Part shown: positions 47,811 to 60,340 of the stretch, piece by piece | How the letters are laid out: each line of letters begins with the position of its first letter | Position numbering within the stretch: position 1 is the stretch's first letter | Source: Pyrenopolyporus hunteri | Taxonomy: Eukaryota > Ascomycota > Sordariomycetes > Xylariales > Hypoxylaceae | Length of the DNA stretch: 64,000 nucleotides | Direction of reading: 5' to 3' | Assembly (NCBI GenBank): GCA_902806595.1 | Contig: CADCXC010000003.1 | Location: 1,240,001-1,304,000 of the forward strand | The notes under the pieces: model-generated | What the model was told of the DNA's origin: nothing | The model's database searches: none | Seen by the model: only the letters and a program-made list of their open reading frames with translations | Position numbers and translations under genes: made by a program

Positions 47811-48172
47811 CCGTCCGCCGCCTTACAACTGCACTAATTGGTGTCAACGGCTATTGACAGCTGTCAGCTCGACAATTCACATGAGGTATTCACCTCCTGA
47901 CAAGGAAGGCGGACTGTAACGTGGAATTGGTCTTATAATAGCTCCTGCCTTAAGATCCAAGGAGGCCTTTTTCATTTTAAGACGGCGCATGTCTCTCAAC
48001 CTTAATAAACCTTAATATTGATGGCGGCCCAACTGGTCGTTCCCTCCAATTCTCGCCTTACAATCCTTAATTTCGTATAAAGCTTTGCCTCATAAGCTTT
48101 GCTTTATGCACTTGTTCGTGACCTTCCTCACCACCTCAATCGAGGACCCTATTACAATCAACAACAGTTGCA

Positions 48173-50962
48173 ATGTCGTCCTTCAAGCGAGCGCCGCAAC
48201 ACGGCGCGGCGCCAAGGCGAAGCATCTTAAGCACGTTACGAGCAACCTCGATGCTGGACACCAAAGCTGCCTTACCAGCAGGTAAGCATGAGTCTCTGTC
48301 CCTTTTTTAGCGGCGTAGGTGTTGACCGGAAGCAACAGAAATCATAGTCTCGATCCTCGATTACTTGCCCGTACCGGACCTTCTTCGGTTTGCAAGGACA
48401 TCCTCGCGAATGCGGGAGATGGTCTACGATGACACCAGATGGGTGGCCAGACTTAAGAGCATGGGATGCTGGAACGAGTTGGAAGCTAGAAGGAGATTCG
48501 ACGAAGCTATGAAGAGAAGGCGGGACACCGTCAGCCGAATGAGTGTCAACGGCGGTCTAGATCCGGTTCCAGGGAAGCAAGTTAGCACGACTATATTCGA
48601 TGCCGCTCTGGAAGAGGAACGTCGGAAAGCTGAGGAAGAAAAAGCTTCGCAACTCCAGGAATCGAGGCTCGATGGATTCGAGACGCTAAGTTTAAACCCA
48701 TCGCAGTCCAAATCGCCCTACGAAGATCCGGATGCCTTACTCGACGTCCTCAAGAATGTCAGAAGTATACGGGGTCACGCGAGACAAGAGTATGGAAAGG
48801 TGTATGGTGCTCTAGCACCATTTTACTTCGATCTAGCACGGGCGAAGACCCATACGGATCCCATCGTGTTCAAGGTGTTCCGGGATCCGGAGAGACAGGC
48901 AAAGATGTTGTCTAACCTACAAACCTTCAGCAAAAGCGACTGGGCCGACGGTTATATGCAACGAGAAGCCAAGCTCATCCATATGACTACTATCTTCGAA
49001 AGTGCCGTCCTAAGGGAGTTCGAGCAAGGATACGAATTCTGGGACGTCGACGGCAGGATGCAGAGATATGCGCATGTTCTGCATACCTTAAACGGCGGTC
49101 ACGCTGCTATGGATCTCTTTATTCAGAAGCACCCAATCCTTAACGACCGTGGAATTCTGGGTAACCCGATGGACTGCATCAACCAAGCTCCACAAGACAG
49201 CGTAACACTCGAGCCTTCTCGTGCATTTTTTGAATTACTTGTCAAGAAGGTAAATGAGCAGAGCGATGTAATCGGCCGCATCTTTCCTCAGCCGGCTACT
49301 GTCTTCTGGTCCTTCGTGGACAAAGTTCGGGAAGAGATCATCATGGAGTACGTTACACCCTTATTGGATGAATGTCATGAGCGGCACATGCCCTCCTACC
49401 TGAAGGCAGTGTCCGGTTTATTTGAGCAATGTGTGGAGTTTGTCCGGTCGCTCGTCCCTCCGGAAGGATCAGAAAAAAGCCTCGAAGATCACGCGAAAGA
49501 AATAGCTTTAAGAGTCTTCGAGCCGCACCTGGACCTGTACTTGCAGGAAGAGCTGGACAGTTTTACAAAGCACGCCGAACGTGAAGTCGACAATTGGGAG
49601 CAGAAGCTTTCGGAGCAGGAAGCTACTGTCGAGTCATTTTACATGGGAAATTTCAATCGACAAGCCGACAAAAACGATTTTCTAAGCTCATTCAAGAAAG
49701 TAGTGATGATGCCCGTTACCGTCTTACCCAACGCATTCGGGTCTGGTAAGCCGGCGCCGGCACCAGCTACTAATAGCTCTACGCTTCGGCCGTCCGTGAC
49801 GGGTACTCCCGCATCATCCCGACCTCAGACGCCGGGACTTAGTGGACCTTCGGAACGGACCGCGAGCCCTTTACCCTCCGAAGCACCCACCGATGAGCTC
49901 AAAGCCAAGGCTGCACTAATGGCGAATCGGCTCGAGGGGATTAGGAGTCTCTTCAGCATCGAAGTCGCCCTTAACCTAGTGCATACCGCAAAGGAAAGCC
50001 TTGGTAGAGCGGCAAAATTCGTTAGCCTAGGTGGCCAAGCTGGTGAAGAGGCACGAGAACAGTGCGAAGCAATGTTCGTGGTCTTGGTGAAGATTCTTGG
50101 TCAGACACACGTTAAGAATGGATTTGCAAAAGCAGTGGATCATCTTTCTCGATACAATCCTCGCGAGATTAGCGATCATAGCCAGACCGGAGTAGCGCCA
50201 CTCGTCATGTTCATCGAGTTGGTCAATGTTGGCGACATCATCTCACAGATGATCGACGTATTCTACGAGCAGCAACTAGCAGCACCGAAAATCGCTGATC
50301 GAAACGATTTCCTCGACCCCGCGGGCTTAGCTAAAAAGAAGTTCGAGCAAATGTTAGACGAGAATGTCGCAGCAGGTCTCAACAAAGGTATCGACGTGCT
50401 GATGGATGAAGTCGAGTACCTTTGCGCTACGACGCAGCTACCCACCGACTTCAATCCGTCGCCCTCTTCCCAAGAGGTTGGGACCTCCAAGGACCCCGAC
50501 ATAGGGCCGACCACAACTGCGAAACGCGTTACGGACCTCGTCGCTTCTCATACAAAAATGCTAATAGGAAGCACAGAGAAGACTATGCTAGATGTATTTA
50601 ACAGCGAGGTCGGACTACGATTATTCACGGCGGTGTGCAAACATATCAAACGACAGCGTATAAGCACCGAAGGCGCGATTAAACTCATCGCAGATATGAA
50701 CATGTATTTTGAATATATCCGGACGCTGAAGAACCAAGATTTATTAGCATATTTCAAAGCGCTGCGGGAATTAAGTCAAATATACCTCATCGACGCCCGA
50801 CACGCTAAGGAAATGGCGACCATCATTGCCGACGGCGATCGGTTCGGCGGCATATTTCGCGCTGAGGAAGTATACGAATTCGCTGAGAGGAGAGCCGATT
50901 GGTATCAAGTCAAGAGGGATGTAGAGAGGGCAATGTATGGGCTCGAATGTCAAATCATGTAA
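48173..50962 (+). CDS. RCY1: Recyclin-1, F-box protein with Sec10-like region
   Basis: Exons 48173-48281 and 48339-50962 (57-nt intron, GTAAGC...ACAG) encode 910 residues. The F-box spans about residues 34-75 and crosses the intron: LPAEIIVSILDYLPVPDLLR followed by FARTSSRMREMVYDDTRWV. The long C-terminal part is helical and Sec10-like (VFRDPERQAKMLSNLQTFSK; PHLDLYLQEELDSFTKHAE), with a Ser/Pro-rich spacer at about residues 475-520. The protein ends CQIM, a CaaX box for prenylation, as in yeast Rcy1. The known role of the family is endosome-to-Golgi recycling with Ypt-family GTPases, as part of an SCF-like or Skp1 complex. Start choice: this ATG gives the full F-box, whereas the next in-frame Met would remove half of it. 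Confidence 0.92.
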
Positions 50963-53900
50963 AGGGGCTTGTGCTTCGTCACTTGAAGCGTGAGACCCGA
51001 TAATTTTACTCATCTCGAGTCTCGTCGAGATCGCGACCCCAAACTACGGAATACAAAGTCAGACATTTAGAGGGGGGTGCGTCGATCCGAGAGTTTCATG
51101 GGATATTATTCATAGACCCAGACAACAATAACCCCGCCCTAACTCCGATTGAACATGGAGGGTTCTGGCCAGCTCGAAAAAGAAATAATATCCCGGCGGC
51201 TAGGAGCGAATCCACATGGCTAGGATGGAACATGCATCAAGGTGTTGCATACCCATCTCGCTGGTAGTAGATCTACGACCGACATTTCGGGTACAACGAC
51301 CAGCATGTCAGCAATGGGATTATATTTCATACCCCCCTCCTGCCAATTAACTATGCTTCGAGTCTCGATCATTTCATCTGACATAGCCGCCTTCATGCTG
51401 TAAAATAGATAATCTACCGCAGATGTCGAGCGCACCGTAGAACCAGAAGCATGCACGCCCGTTGTCATCGGGATCTATCCAGGCGAGGCGGTGTACCTCT
51501 TTCAAAGGCCGGGCCACTGGATTCCGCTTCCGTCGTTTTCGTAGCCCGACGGTCGGTGCTGGTACTACACCAGCTCGAAGGCTGACGAGATCACTCCGCA
51601 TATCCATCGTGCGGGAAGAGTCTGGGGTTTGGAAGTACCGCCCGTCGTGTGAAGACCAAGCAACCGTCGCTACGAGCGCGAACAGATTCCTATCCGCGCG
51701 GCTCACCGTCTGACTCATGACCACAGCGAACAAGTTGAACCAGAATATACATGTAGGCAGATGCCAAGGAGATCAACGGCATCCGTATGCCGTATTGGCT
51801 TGAGAGATATGATTGGCCTTCCCGCGCAAGCTTGTTGCTTACCCCGGCTCCGTTTATGTAATGTGTCTACCGATCATTGGCCGCTTTATATTGCAGGATA
51901 GTTCAAAAGGCTTATGATCTATTACGGTGAATGACATAATGCCGCAGAGTCCCCCTCCATAAGTAGGCGGGCATTTGATCTATGCAACACACAAACATGG
52001 CCCAAACATCACGAGTTATCGTTCGCTGACGATAGAAAATTTTTTGATCACCTCACCGCAAGTCGGGCATAGCAATATAATGACAGACACCCTCCCCGGC
52101 ACGAAGCTCCGTCTGCAGACGCCGAATACCTCGAAAGATTTGATACCAGCTAATAGATAGTAGTAGTAAGCATGCGTTAGGCGAATTGCCAATTCCCGAG
52201 AGACGTTCATACGCTCCCCATCCGAGGGAACGGGCAAATTGGTAAGGCAGAATGGCCGTTGCGATCGTGTTACAGCTCATAAACAGTTGCTAGGCGTCTT
52301 CGCTTCTACCTCTTCTTTTCTCGGTGTCACTTTTAGGCGGCTTGCATGGTCATGGACAGCTAGTGACTCGAGCCATGACGAGGTATGATGAATACTGGGT
52401 CAGAAAAATTACAGCGGCTGAGTGGCAGGAGGATGGTGTTCGTGTTGTTAGGGCTGGAACGTCCAAGTAGGTATCCGGTCATCTTGCAGGATGCAGTGTG
52501 ACCACACCACAGCCTATCGAGTCTCGTGGCCTGCCAGTCTCTTATATACCTACGATCCACCGTCCGAAACCATCGCTCTCCACCTCAGCATCAAGGTAAT
52601 TAAGCATTGCAGAAGAACCCCTGCCCCTGTCTCGCAGGATTCACCCCCCACTCACCTTAAAATTCTGCTGAAACGGGACATCTGGGCCTGAACCGGAGCC
52701 TGAACGGGCGAAACGGGGAGTAGAAGGGCGTGGCCTATCCTTGTATGCCGCCCGGGTCCTTTGCAATGCCCAGGATGATCTCCCATCTCCCAACTGTGAA
52801 TACGGGAGTTGATTTGCCTTCATTCGACAAGGTCGACTAGGCACTTACTACTAGAGTACAGACGAGTTTATCTTGAAGGATCTCAGCCGCATGAGGAAGG
52901 GCGTTGGCCCCTCGGAATAAGTGATAGCGCCAAACGCCCGAACGCGCGCTTGGCTAACAAACAACACCCAAGTCGACTAGCATAGGTATTATACATACAT
53001 CTCCGTTCTGGCGGCCGGTAGAGCCCGAGACATGGCTCAAAAAAGGGGGGGAAGAAAGAAAAGAAAAGACAAGAAAAGGAATGAGATAAGCTGCATCGGG
53101 AATTTCCTTAACCAAAATCTCGTCACAAATTAGACACAAGTCACGAGACCGCAGCGTCTCCCTCGCTGGATACTACCTGGCTCTACCTAATCACCTCTAA
53201 CCTTGGCAAGGAAGCGGTATGTAGTGTATAGGGAGAGGGTATGTATGGAAGCCCAGCATACCGGGTGTGGGGTTGCCGCAACAAGGTAAAGATTATCGGG
53301 ACCCCTACCCTAGGAACGCCCGTTACCATTAATAGGACGACGACGGCTATTCGATCCGTCAGACATCTAGCGTTACTGCGTACATCCATATGTATACAAC
53401 GTAAGTATACTACGCAAGCATTCGCCTAGGACCTGTTTCTATTCGTTCAATCGCCTCAGTTGCTCAACTCACTCAACTCACTCAACTCACTCAGGTCACT
53501 CAGGTCACTTAACCCAGCTCTCGTCTCTATCGAGTGCCGTCATCTTCCCTCTCCGCAACCCAACCCTGCAGGGTTCCTGGATATTGTTTTTGCTCCTTTC
53601 TAACCCCTTCACGACCATACGGGCGGACATCGTATCTCTCGAATCATCTCCGAGATTTGCCCCCCTTCGGCCGGTGAATCTGAGTAATGGCGGAAATCAA
53701 AGCCACCCGTTACCATAGTAAAAGCGAAACAGCATACCATGTATGCATACGCCGATACTGCATCGAATAATGCCAAGCACATCTAGCCCACGAACCAGTC
53801 TTTCCCCTTCGCAGACAAAGCCAAGATCGTATTTCGCTTTCTCTCTTCTTCCCCATACACCCACACAACGTCGACATTAGGTTGCTAACTGTGGCTTCGC

Positions 53901-54873
53901 CCCGGCGATCATCCACATCACTAGCTTCAACGGCTCTTCTGCTCTTCTCTCTCTCCCGTCGACTAGGCATGACGGCTTTGATCTAGGTTTCCCGGCATGT
54001 CAGACGACGTAATAGCTTCGCACAGTGGAAAACTTATGCACGACATCCCGGCTCCCAAAGATCCATCCAGAGTGTCTCTCTTGGTGTCTCCTTTTGATGC
54101 AGTGGCTTCTCAGCCAAACCGTGGCCCCATATCTGGCCATTTCTTCCTTCTCTCTCTCTCTATCTCTGTAGTAGTACTAGCCATGCGTGCAGGAGAGTAC
54201 TTGTCTGACACGAGCACTGAGCACTGCGTCGCCCTCGGGTTACAGTCGTGGCTTGAGCCCAGGTTGCTCCATTGTTACCTACGCCTATACTTGCAGACTA
54301 AGTTGTCATGCTTCTTTTCTTTTCTGCGTGCATCCAGCGTACTACTCTGCCTTAAGACCCAAGTGGGTAAAGACGGGCATCATAAGCCTCGATAGTTATT
54401 CCGTAAGTCTGGCCTCAGCTTCGCCAAAGGTACCACAGAGGTTCCATCGCTATCCCGTGTAGGCAAAGCTCTTGAGATATGCACCCTTGTCATCAGCCTT
54501 ATGTGTATCTGGTTTCAAAGTTACATTCCGTCAACCGAGAAAAACGGCCCCCAAACCCTCTGAGAGCGCGCGATACTATAGGTACCTAGACTCGCCAGTA
54601 CTTGTCTAGCTTGGGCTATATTCTCCGCCTTACTATACAGCGAGAGCAATATATGACAGAGGTCGCCGCTCCTGGGCCCCAAGAGGTTTTGCTCGTTACC
54701 TTCTTCTTTCACTAGCCAACGTTAAGACTCAGGAGTTGCCTCTAGTAATATCAGCTGGCCCCAGCCAATCAACGTAAACTATCTTGATCCCAAACAGCCT
54801 TATCCCTACCACTCCTCGAGACCCTAGGGAACCTAAATCATATTCAGATACCGATACCTAAGCAAAGGGGAAA
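50963..54873. other. Long spacer upstream of bZIP-like gene
   Basis: 3.9 kb. A minus-strand open stretch at 51733-51374 and a frame at 51468-51220 look faintly coding but cannot be joined convincingly. A plus-strand frame at 53997-54395 (132 codons) has no known motif. A 9-bp minisatellite lies at 53463-53507. A Drosophila-type or other autonomous element is not recognisable. Confidence 0.4.
53463..53507. repeat. 9-bp minisatellite, CTCAACTCA / CTCAGGTCA
   Basis: Five head-to-tail units; the first three read CTCAACTCA and the last two carry the same AA-to-GG substitution, which suggests duplication of a variant unit. Confidence 0.9.
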
Positions 54874-55512
54874 ATGTCTTCGCGGCCATCCAAGAAACAA
54901 GAGTCGAACTCGAAAAAGCCTTCGAAGCCTAGACCCAAACCAGCAACAGATGATTGGACCGACGTTACAGAGCCGGAGGAGCGGAGACGCATCCAAAACC
55001 GATTGGCTCAACGCAAGTTCCGTACGTAACATGGCAGAGCATTTCCAACAAGACGAGAAAATTATTAACAGTTTTGAATAGGAGAGAAGGCTAGAGAACA
55101 AAAGGAGAAAGCGGAGCGGGAGTCACGCAATATAGAGAACGCCGGTAGCAGCTACCGCCTCCCATCGTCGGAGGAGATCTCGACAGACGACGGATTAGAC
55201 CTCTCAGGGCTGCCGTGGGGAAGCCTGAGCATGAGGCACGTGCTCGCCAGGGGCTACGAGACGGAGAGCAGGCGGAGCGGCGGAAGCGGAGAGGGCGAAG
55301 TCGAGGTCGACGTGGAAAATAGGAACGACAACACGCAAGATGATGCGTCTCCGTACTACGCGACATCAAGCCCATACCAACAATATCAGACCGTCAACTA
55401 CGCTAGCGGGGCTAATAGTAGCGGAGGCGACGATTATTCCTATCAGAACGTGGCGCCTTATTACTACAGCTACGACCCAAATACTGGGTATAATCAACAG
55501 AATCAACCTTGA
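54874..55512 (+). CDS. bZIP-like basic-region protein without an evident zipper
   Basis: Exons 54874-55021 and 55082-55512 (60-nt intron, GTACGT...AATAG) encode 192 residues. Residues about 34-55 hold a Yap/AP-1-like basic region, EERRRIQNRLAQRKFREKAR, with the fungal NxxAQxxFR core. The intron splits the FR codon. The next 40 residues, where a leucine zipper should be, have no Leu heptads (KEKAERESRNIENAG...). The rest is acidic, then Tyr/Gln/Ser/Asn-rich (PYYATSSPYQQYQ, YSYDPNTGYNQQNQ), resembling a low-complexity activation or prion-like tail. It is nuclear by composition. It may bind DNA weakly or as a partner of another bZIP; such short proteins are often annotated just as bZIP family. 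Confidence 0.8.
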
Positions 55513-56830
55513 ATGCCAGGCAGGAGGGGGCCAAAAAAGGGGGGTCAATAGAAGATGCGGGACAAGCGGTTGAGGCGCACCCCAAAACAACTCACTCTCC
55601 TTCTGTTGGTTTCCCCCCGTCCAGTCCTCAACTTCTACGGAGCGGAGAACCCCTGGCACGAGAAACCCCGAGATTTATGGGTTCTGATCTCCTGTTGGTC
55701 AGAGTACGAACGGTAACGGCCTTGTGACGAAAAACAGAAAAAACTTATTAGACGGCGTTACCCAGTTTTGCTTTCCTTTTCCCTTTCCCCTTACTTTCCT
55801 ATCTACCGCTAAACTTGTACCACTACTACTACTACTGCCGATTCTACTATTCCTCCTATTTGTGTAAGAATAACTGTTGTGTTAATGTATTATTACTATT
55901 ATTATCACCATCCAGTTAGCCAGGCTAGACAATAAATGTCGAATTCGGACATCGGACCTATTTTATGTACATTGGCAAGAAAGAGGGCAAAAGAGGCGAT
56001 GGGGGTCTCGGGTGTAACGGTTCTTCTCGTAGAGCGAAGCAATCAAACCCAACTTGCGGTGTATAAGAAAGCAGGAATCGGCATTGGACAAGCCTAGGGT
56101 ACCGCACCGAAGACGCCCGTATACAGCGCGTGTGCAGCCTATAGGACTCCCCCTCGTCCTCGTGAGCCTCATTCGTGCAACAATATGATGCTGTACATAC
56201 CTAGAGAATCCCGTGCCTAGAGCCAAGCCAAGCCGAGCTAGGGATGCCGTCAGATAGGCATGGCTCGGTCTGGTCAGCCTTGCAAGGAAATGTACGTACG
56301 GATTTGGTAGAATGTTTTGCGTCGGTTACCGGAAACCAGGTAGCCAGTTACTCATAGTTAGGCACTCATACGAAAATAAAGGGATCCACCCTCGGTCAGA
56401 GTTAAGGGCAAACGGCGCGTATATAGAAGGGCGGAGCGGGCGAGAAGGATCGGAAAGAGAAGCCAGCGAGTAAGTCCAACGGAATGTAGGTAATGTATGT
56501 CTTACGCGTGTATAGGACTAATATGAAAGGGAGGGGAGAATGGAGTTACGTAGATAATTAGGTACGTATATGGGGATAGTATATCTACAACGTAAGTTCG
56601 GTGGTGGGTGATGGGTGTCTGTAGACGGCTACGGGTATGCAGTCGGAAAGGGGCGAATTATGAAGAATTGAAAGAAATAAGAAATAAAAAAAATAAAAAT
56701 GAGATGTTCTCCTAAGAAAGTAAAAATAAAATAGAGATACCTAGAGAAGATAGAGAAAACGCCACAGAAGGAAAGGAAAGCAATGTACGTAGTAGGCAGG
56801 CTTCTAGAATCGCTAGGAGGCGCAACCTGC

Positions 56831-56875
56831 CACGCCTTCCACGCCTTCCACGCCTTCCACGCCTTCCACGCCTCC
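56831..56875. repeat. 9-bp minisatellite, CACGCCTTC
   Basis: Five units, the last CACGCCTCC. It lies within a short open frame (minus strand, repeated GRR) that I regard as chance. Confidence 0.9.
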
Positions 56876-58844
56876 CACGTGTGGAACCGAAGCCGTTCAG
56901 AACTCTAATAGGCGAACACAGCATAGGTCGCCTTCCGTCCTGTGCGACGCCGGACGCACATGGTCTACTATGTGCGTGGTACCTACGTCAGGTACCTTAT
57001 ACATATATAGGCCCGGGTAGGTATTGTACCTGCTGAACGTCGTAGCTATCGTACGCCACTTAGGTACCTACCTAGGTAGGTATACACCGATGCATGCAGA
57101 TAGGCAATTAAGTACCTAGGTACTTAAGTACTTTTCATTTGCCTGCCGGGACAGGACGTACACATGTGGCTTCGAAGCTTAAATAAATTGGTTCGACGAG
57201 GCTGGCTGACTCGATCGGCCGAAGCTGAAACGAACTCATGTAGCTTAGCTTAGGCACTCACGGGTCAGGGGCGCGGACGTATGAGGTACCAATCGTCATC
57301 GTTCAGCTCCTGGTACCTGAAAATGTATAACCCACCAATTCATGGTACCTTGCACCTGCACACTATATATCAGATGCATACCATGGAACGTACCTACATA
57401 CGTCGATACAACGCGCCATCAATTAAACTTACCTATATACATACTACGCCAAGTTCTGTACTGAGTAATCCTGATGCTGGAAGCAGGTAGGTAGCAGGTA
57501 GTAGCCATAGCGCGGTACCTAATTGGGTACCGTGCCACAACTTGCTGCTTACCTCTTACATTGGGTAGTATCCTTCTAGACTACCTACCTAGGTGCCTTA
57601 CCTATACGCTATGCCTCACTTGGGGACCGTTACCCATTTACAGCACGGCGGTACTCGCCCCGGCACGAAACGGCACCAAAAAAAAAACAAGTACCTAACT
57701 TGCGCTCAGCCGCACACTGAACCGTTCCAGCCTCAGCCCCAGCGCTACCCATATAACAAGGTCTCAGTCCCAGCCCCAGCTCCACAGGGATCTCATTCCT
57801 TCCACACGTGTAAGTAATTCACGCTATCCCCCGACCCCCGACTCCCGACCCCCGTTCCCCGTCCCCTCGTGCGCCCCCTCGCCCCTCTTTTCTCTTTTCT
57901 CTTTCCCCTATCCAGCCATCCGCTCATCCACCCATCCACCCATCCACCCATCCACCCATCACGCATCCATCTGCCATAGTACAATACCCAATACCCAACA
58001 CACAATACAATAGGTATGTAATATTCCATCTACCTATTCCATCCCCGTCCGTAATCCCCATCCCTCGCGTGGCATTAACCCCTCCACCTTGTTGTCTCTC
58101 CCGAACGACAAGGGACGTGGACGTGGACATGGGTCAAGGACAATGACGATTCCCACGACCTACGCAGATCCCAGGATCGGCAGAGAGAGATACACACCAT
58201 ACAGAGAGATCCGGAGACAGCGCCCCTCCTTCTGTCGTCCCTACGTCCGTCTACCCTTCCTTCTTACACTTGCATACATACATACATCAATATTACACAT
58301 ACCTATGTCTATGCCTACATGGCCCTTACATCATGTAGCTTACCTACTGCTACATTACCAATCCATCCATCCATCCATTCCATCCATATCTGCTACTACA
58401 TAACCTACTTCACATACATACATGCATACACCCACATACACATACACATACATACATACACGGAGAAATAAAAGCAAATACAGGTGGTGAGTAAGGGCGA
58501 CGGGGGCAGCAAAGCTGAAAAAAGCCACCGCCGGGGACCCGTCGTGTTTCACGAATTAAGCTTAATCGACGGATCTACATAACACGATACTATGGTTCAA
58601 TCGTGGAAATGACCGGCGGCTTACTACCTCGAACGTAGGTACTTTCACCTACATAATCTAACCTGTAATTCTATCCTACCCATGATTTACCTCTCCTTGC
58701 CCTTATCTTACCTAACCTAGGACTAGGGACCAGAGTTGTCTCCCTACCCTAACTCCTTACCTAGGTGGATCAGAAACCATCGTGAACTCCGGAAAGGGGG
58801 AAGATGGGAGATGGAAGGGTCGGCGGTTCCTTTTCTCCCCCGTT

Positions 58845-58893
58845 CTCTTTCCTCTTTCCTCTTTCCTCTTTCCTATTTCCTCTTTCCTATTTC
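58845..58893. repeat. 7-bp tandem repeat, CTCTTTC / CTATTTC
   Basis: Seven units with a strict C-to-A variant in units 5 and 7; a pure pyrimidine/A strand tract. Confidence 0.9.
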
Positions 58894-59865
58894 CTCTATT
58901 CTCCCCAGACAATGTCTCTCTTATTTTTAGCATATCTACCTACCTAACTATACCTGATTCTGTCGCCACGTTTCCCCTTACATAAATAGTATGTTGTGTC
59001 TCTGTTTCTGTCTTAGCCGTACGTCTCTCCTTAGGTGCGAGTAACAAACATCATGTGCGCACCGTCCACCCCTCCATCGTACGTATGACGCGCGATGATT
59101 CAAGGACTCGAGGCTTGGCTAGATCGTCTTGGTAGTTAAAAGACCTACCTACGACATAAGACCTACATATATACATACTTGAGCTAACTAATAGCTATCT
59201 AACTATAGGTATAGGCAAGTAGGTAGGTATGTAAGGTACGTAAGAAATACCTACCTAGGTATCTACCTACCCATCTAATACCTAAGCCCCCAATGATATA
59301 ATCCATCCATACCTATATAATCATTGGTCCCAGAGCAACGTTACGTTACCTCCCTCCTTACCAGCGCCGCGGCTGCGGCGGCGGCGGCGAACATCGCGGA
59401 GAAACGAATGACCGCGGATTCTCATGGCGCGAATCTTACGGACTGACGATAGGATAGATCTGCGTACATACAATACACCTTGGGCCGCCAGCCAGCCAGC
59501 CAGCCTTACCTGATGGGATCTCGCTGACACCTTACGTATCACCTACCTTACCTACCTTACCTACTACCACTCGGTCTACTCTGGATTAAGACGTAGGCAA
59601 GCTACAAATATAGCTACGTGATTCAATAAACACACCTAGTAATGCAACCGCAAGAGAAGCTATACATCAGCTATCTAAGCTAAGCACGTAATCACTAAAG
59701 AAAACACACATGGAGCATCGCACGGCATCGTCGTCGTCGTCGTCTTCTCCTTCTGATTGCCTAGGTAGGTACCTTCCAGGGGAACGGCGGTATCTAATAA
59801 CGTGTCCATCGTGCTATCGTCTGTCTATTATAAGCCCGCCTCCGTGAAACGCCTTGCTCAAAAGG

Positions 59866-59910
59866 AACTGAACTGAACTGAACTGAACTGAACTGAACTG
59901 AACTGAACTG
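59866..59910. repeat. 5-bp microsatellite, AACTG x9
   Basis: Nine perfect copies of AACTG, ending in AAATG. Confidence 0.95.
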
Positions 59911-59987
59911 AAATGCACCGCACCGGGCCATATCGTGTCGTGTCGGATCGTATCGTCTCGTATCGTATCGTACGAATCCACGCCCCA

Positions 59988-60011
59988 CGCCAACGCCAAC
60001 GCCAACGCCAA
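59988..60011. repeat. 6-bp tandem repeat, CGCCAA x4
   Basis: Four perfect units following a run of degenerate CGTATCGT words. Confidence 0.9.
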
Positions 60012-60260
60012 CACCCACCTCGTCTCTGCTACCTACCAAGCCTCGAGTCTGCCAACCCGTGGGTAGACAATCTCCTGACTTAGAGGATGATAGAGAGTGT
60101 GTGTGCGCGTGTGTGACTATGACATTACTATTATAGCGAATGCCCAGACTACGCACGCATAACGCCGTTATCAATCATCATTACTCGCCGCCAAGAGGAA
60201 AAAGAAGAGAAGCGAAAACCCGCAAAACGGCCCCCATGTTGTATTTTGCGTCGAAAATTC

Positions 60261-60280
60261 GACTCGACTCGACTCGACTC
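60261..60280. repeat. 5-bp microsatellite, GACTC x4
   Basis: Four perfect units about 60 bases past the stop codon of the helicase gene. Confidence 0.9.
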
Positions 60281-60340
60281 TCACTTCGTCCCACCTCACC
60301 ACCACCACCCCCTTTTACCTCCCCTCGCCCGGTACACGAC

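Larger units (their letters stand above)
46999..48172. other. Divergent promoter region carrying a MITE-like insertion
   Basis: Between the SMAP-domain gene and recyclin-1. Nearly half is taken by the inverted-repeat element at 47254-47810, which leaves about 250 bases on the SMAP side and 360 on the recyclin side for promoters. Confidence 0.6.
55513..60340. other. Long spacer rich in simple repeats
   Basis: 4.8 kb, the longest gene-free stretch in the window. It is filled with (CATC/CCAT)n, (CATA)n, (CAGC)n, (TCG)n and the longer tandem repeats listed separately, plus many CCTAGGTA/GGTACC motifs (57061-57130, 57480-57600, 59130-59280, 59520-59570, 59761). No ORF has known features. Confidence 0.6.

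Noticed and set aside
51220..51733. Minus-strand frames that might be one gene
   Set aside because: Some coding feel and a GTGAGC donor-like site near 51703, but no splice arrangement gave a convincing protein.
53997..54395. 132-codon plus-strand frame with a hydrophobic stretch
   Set aside because: No recognisable domain, and it lies in probable promoter DNA.
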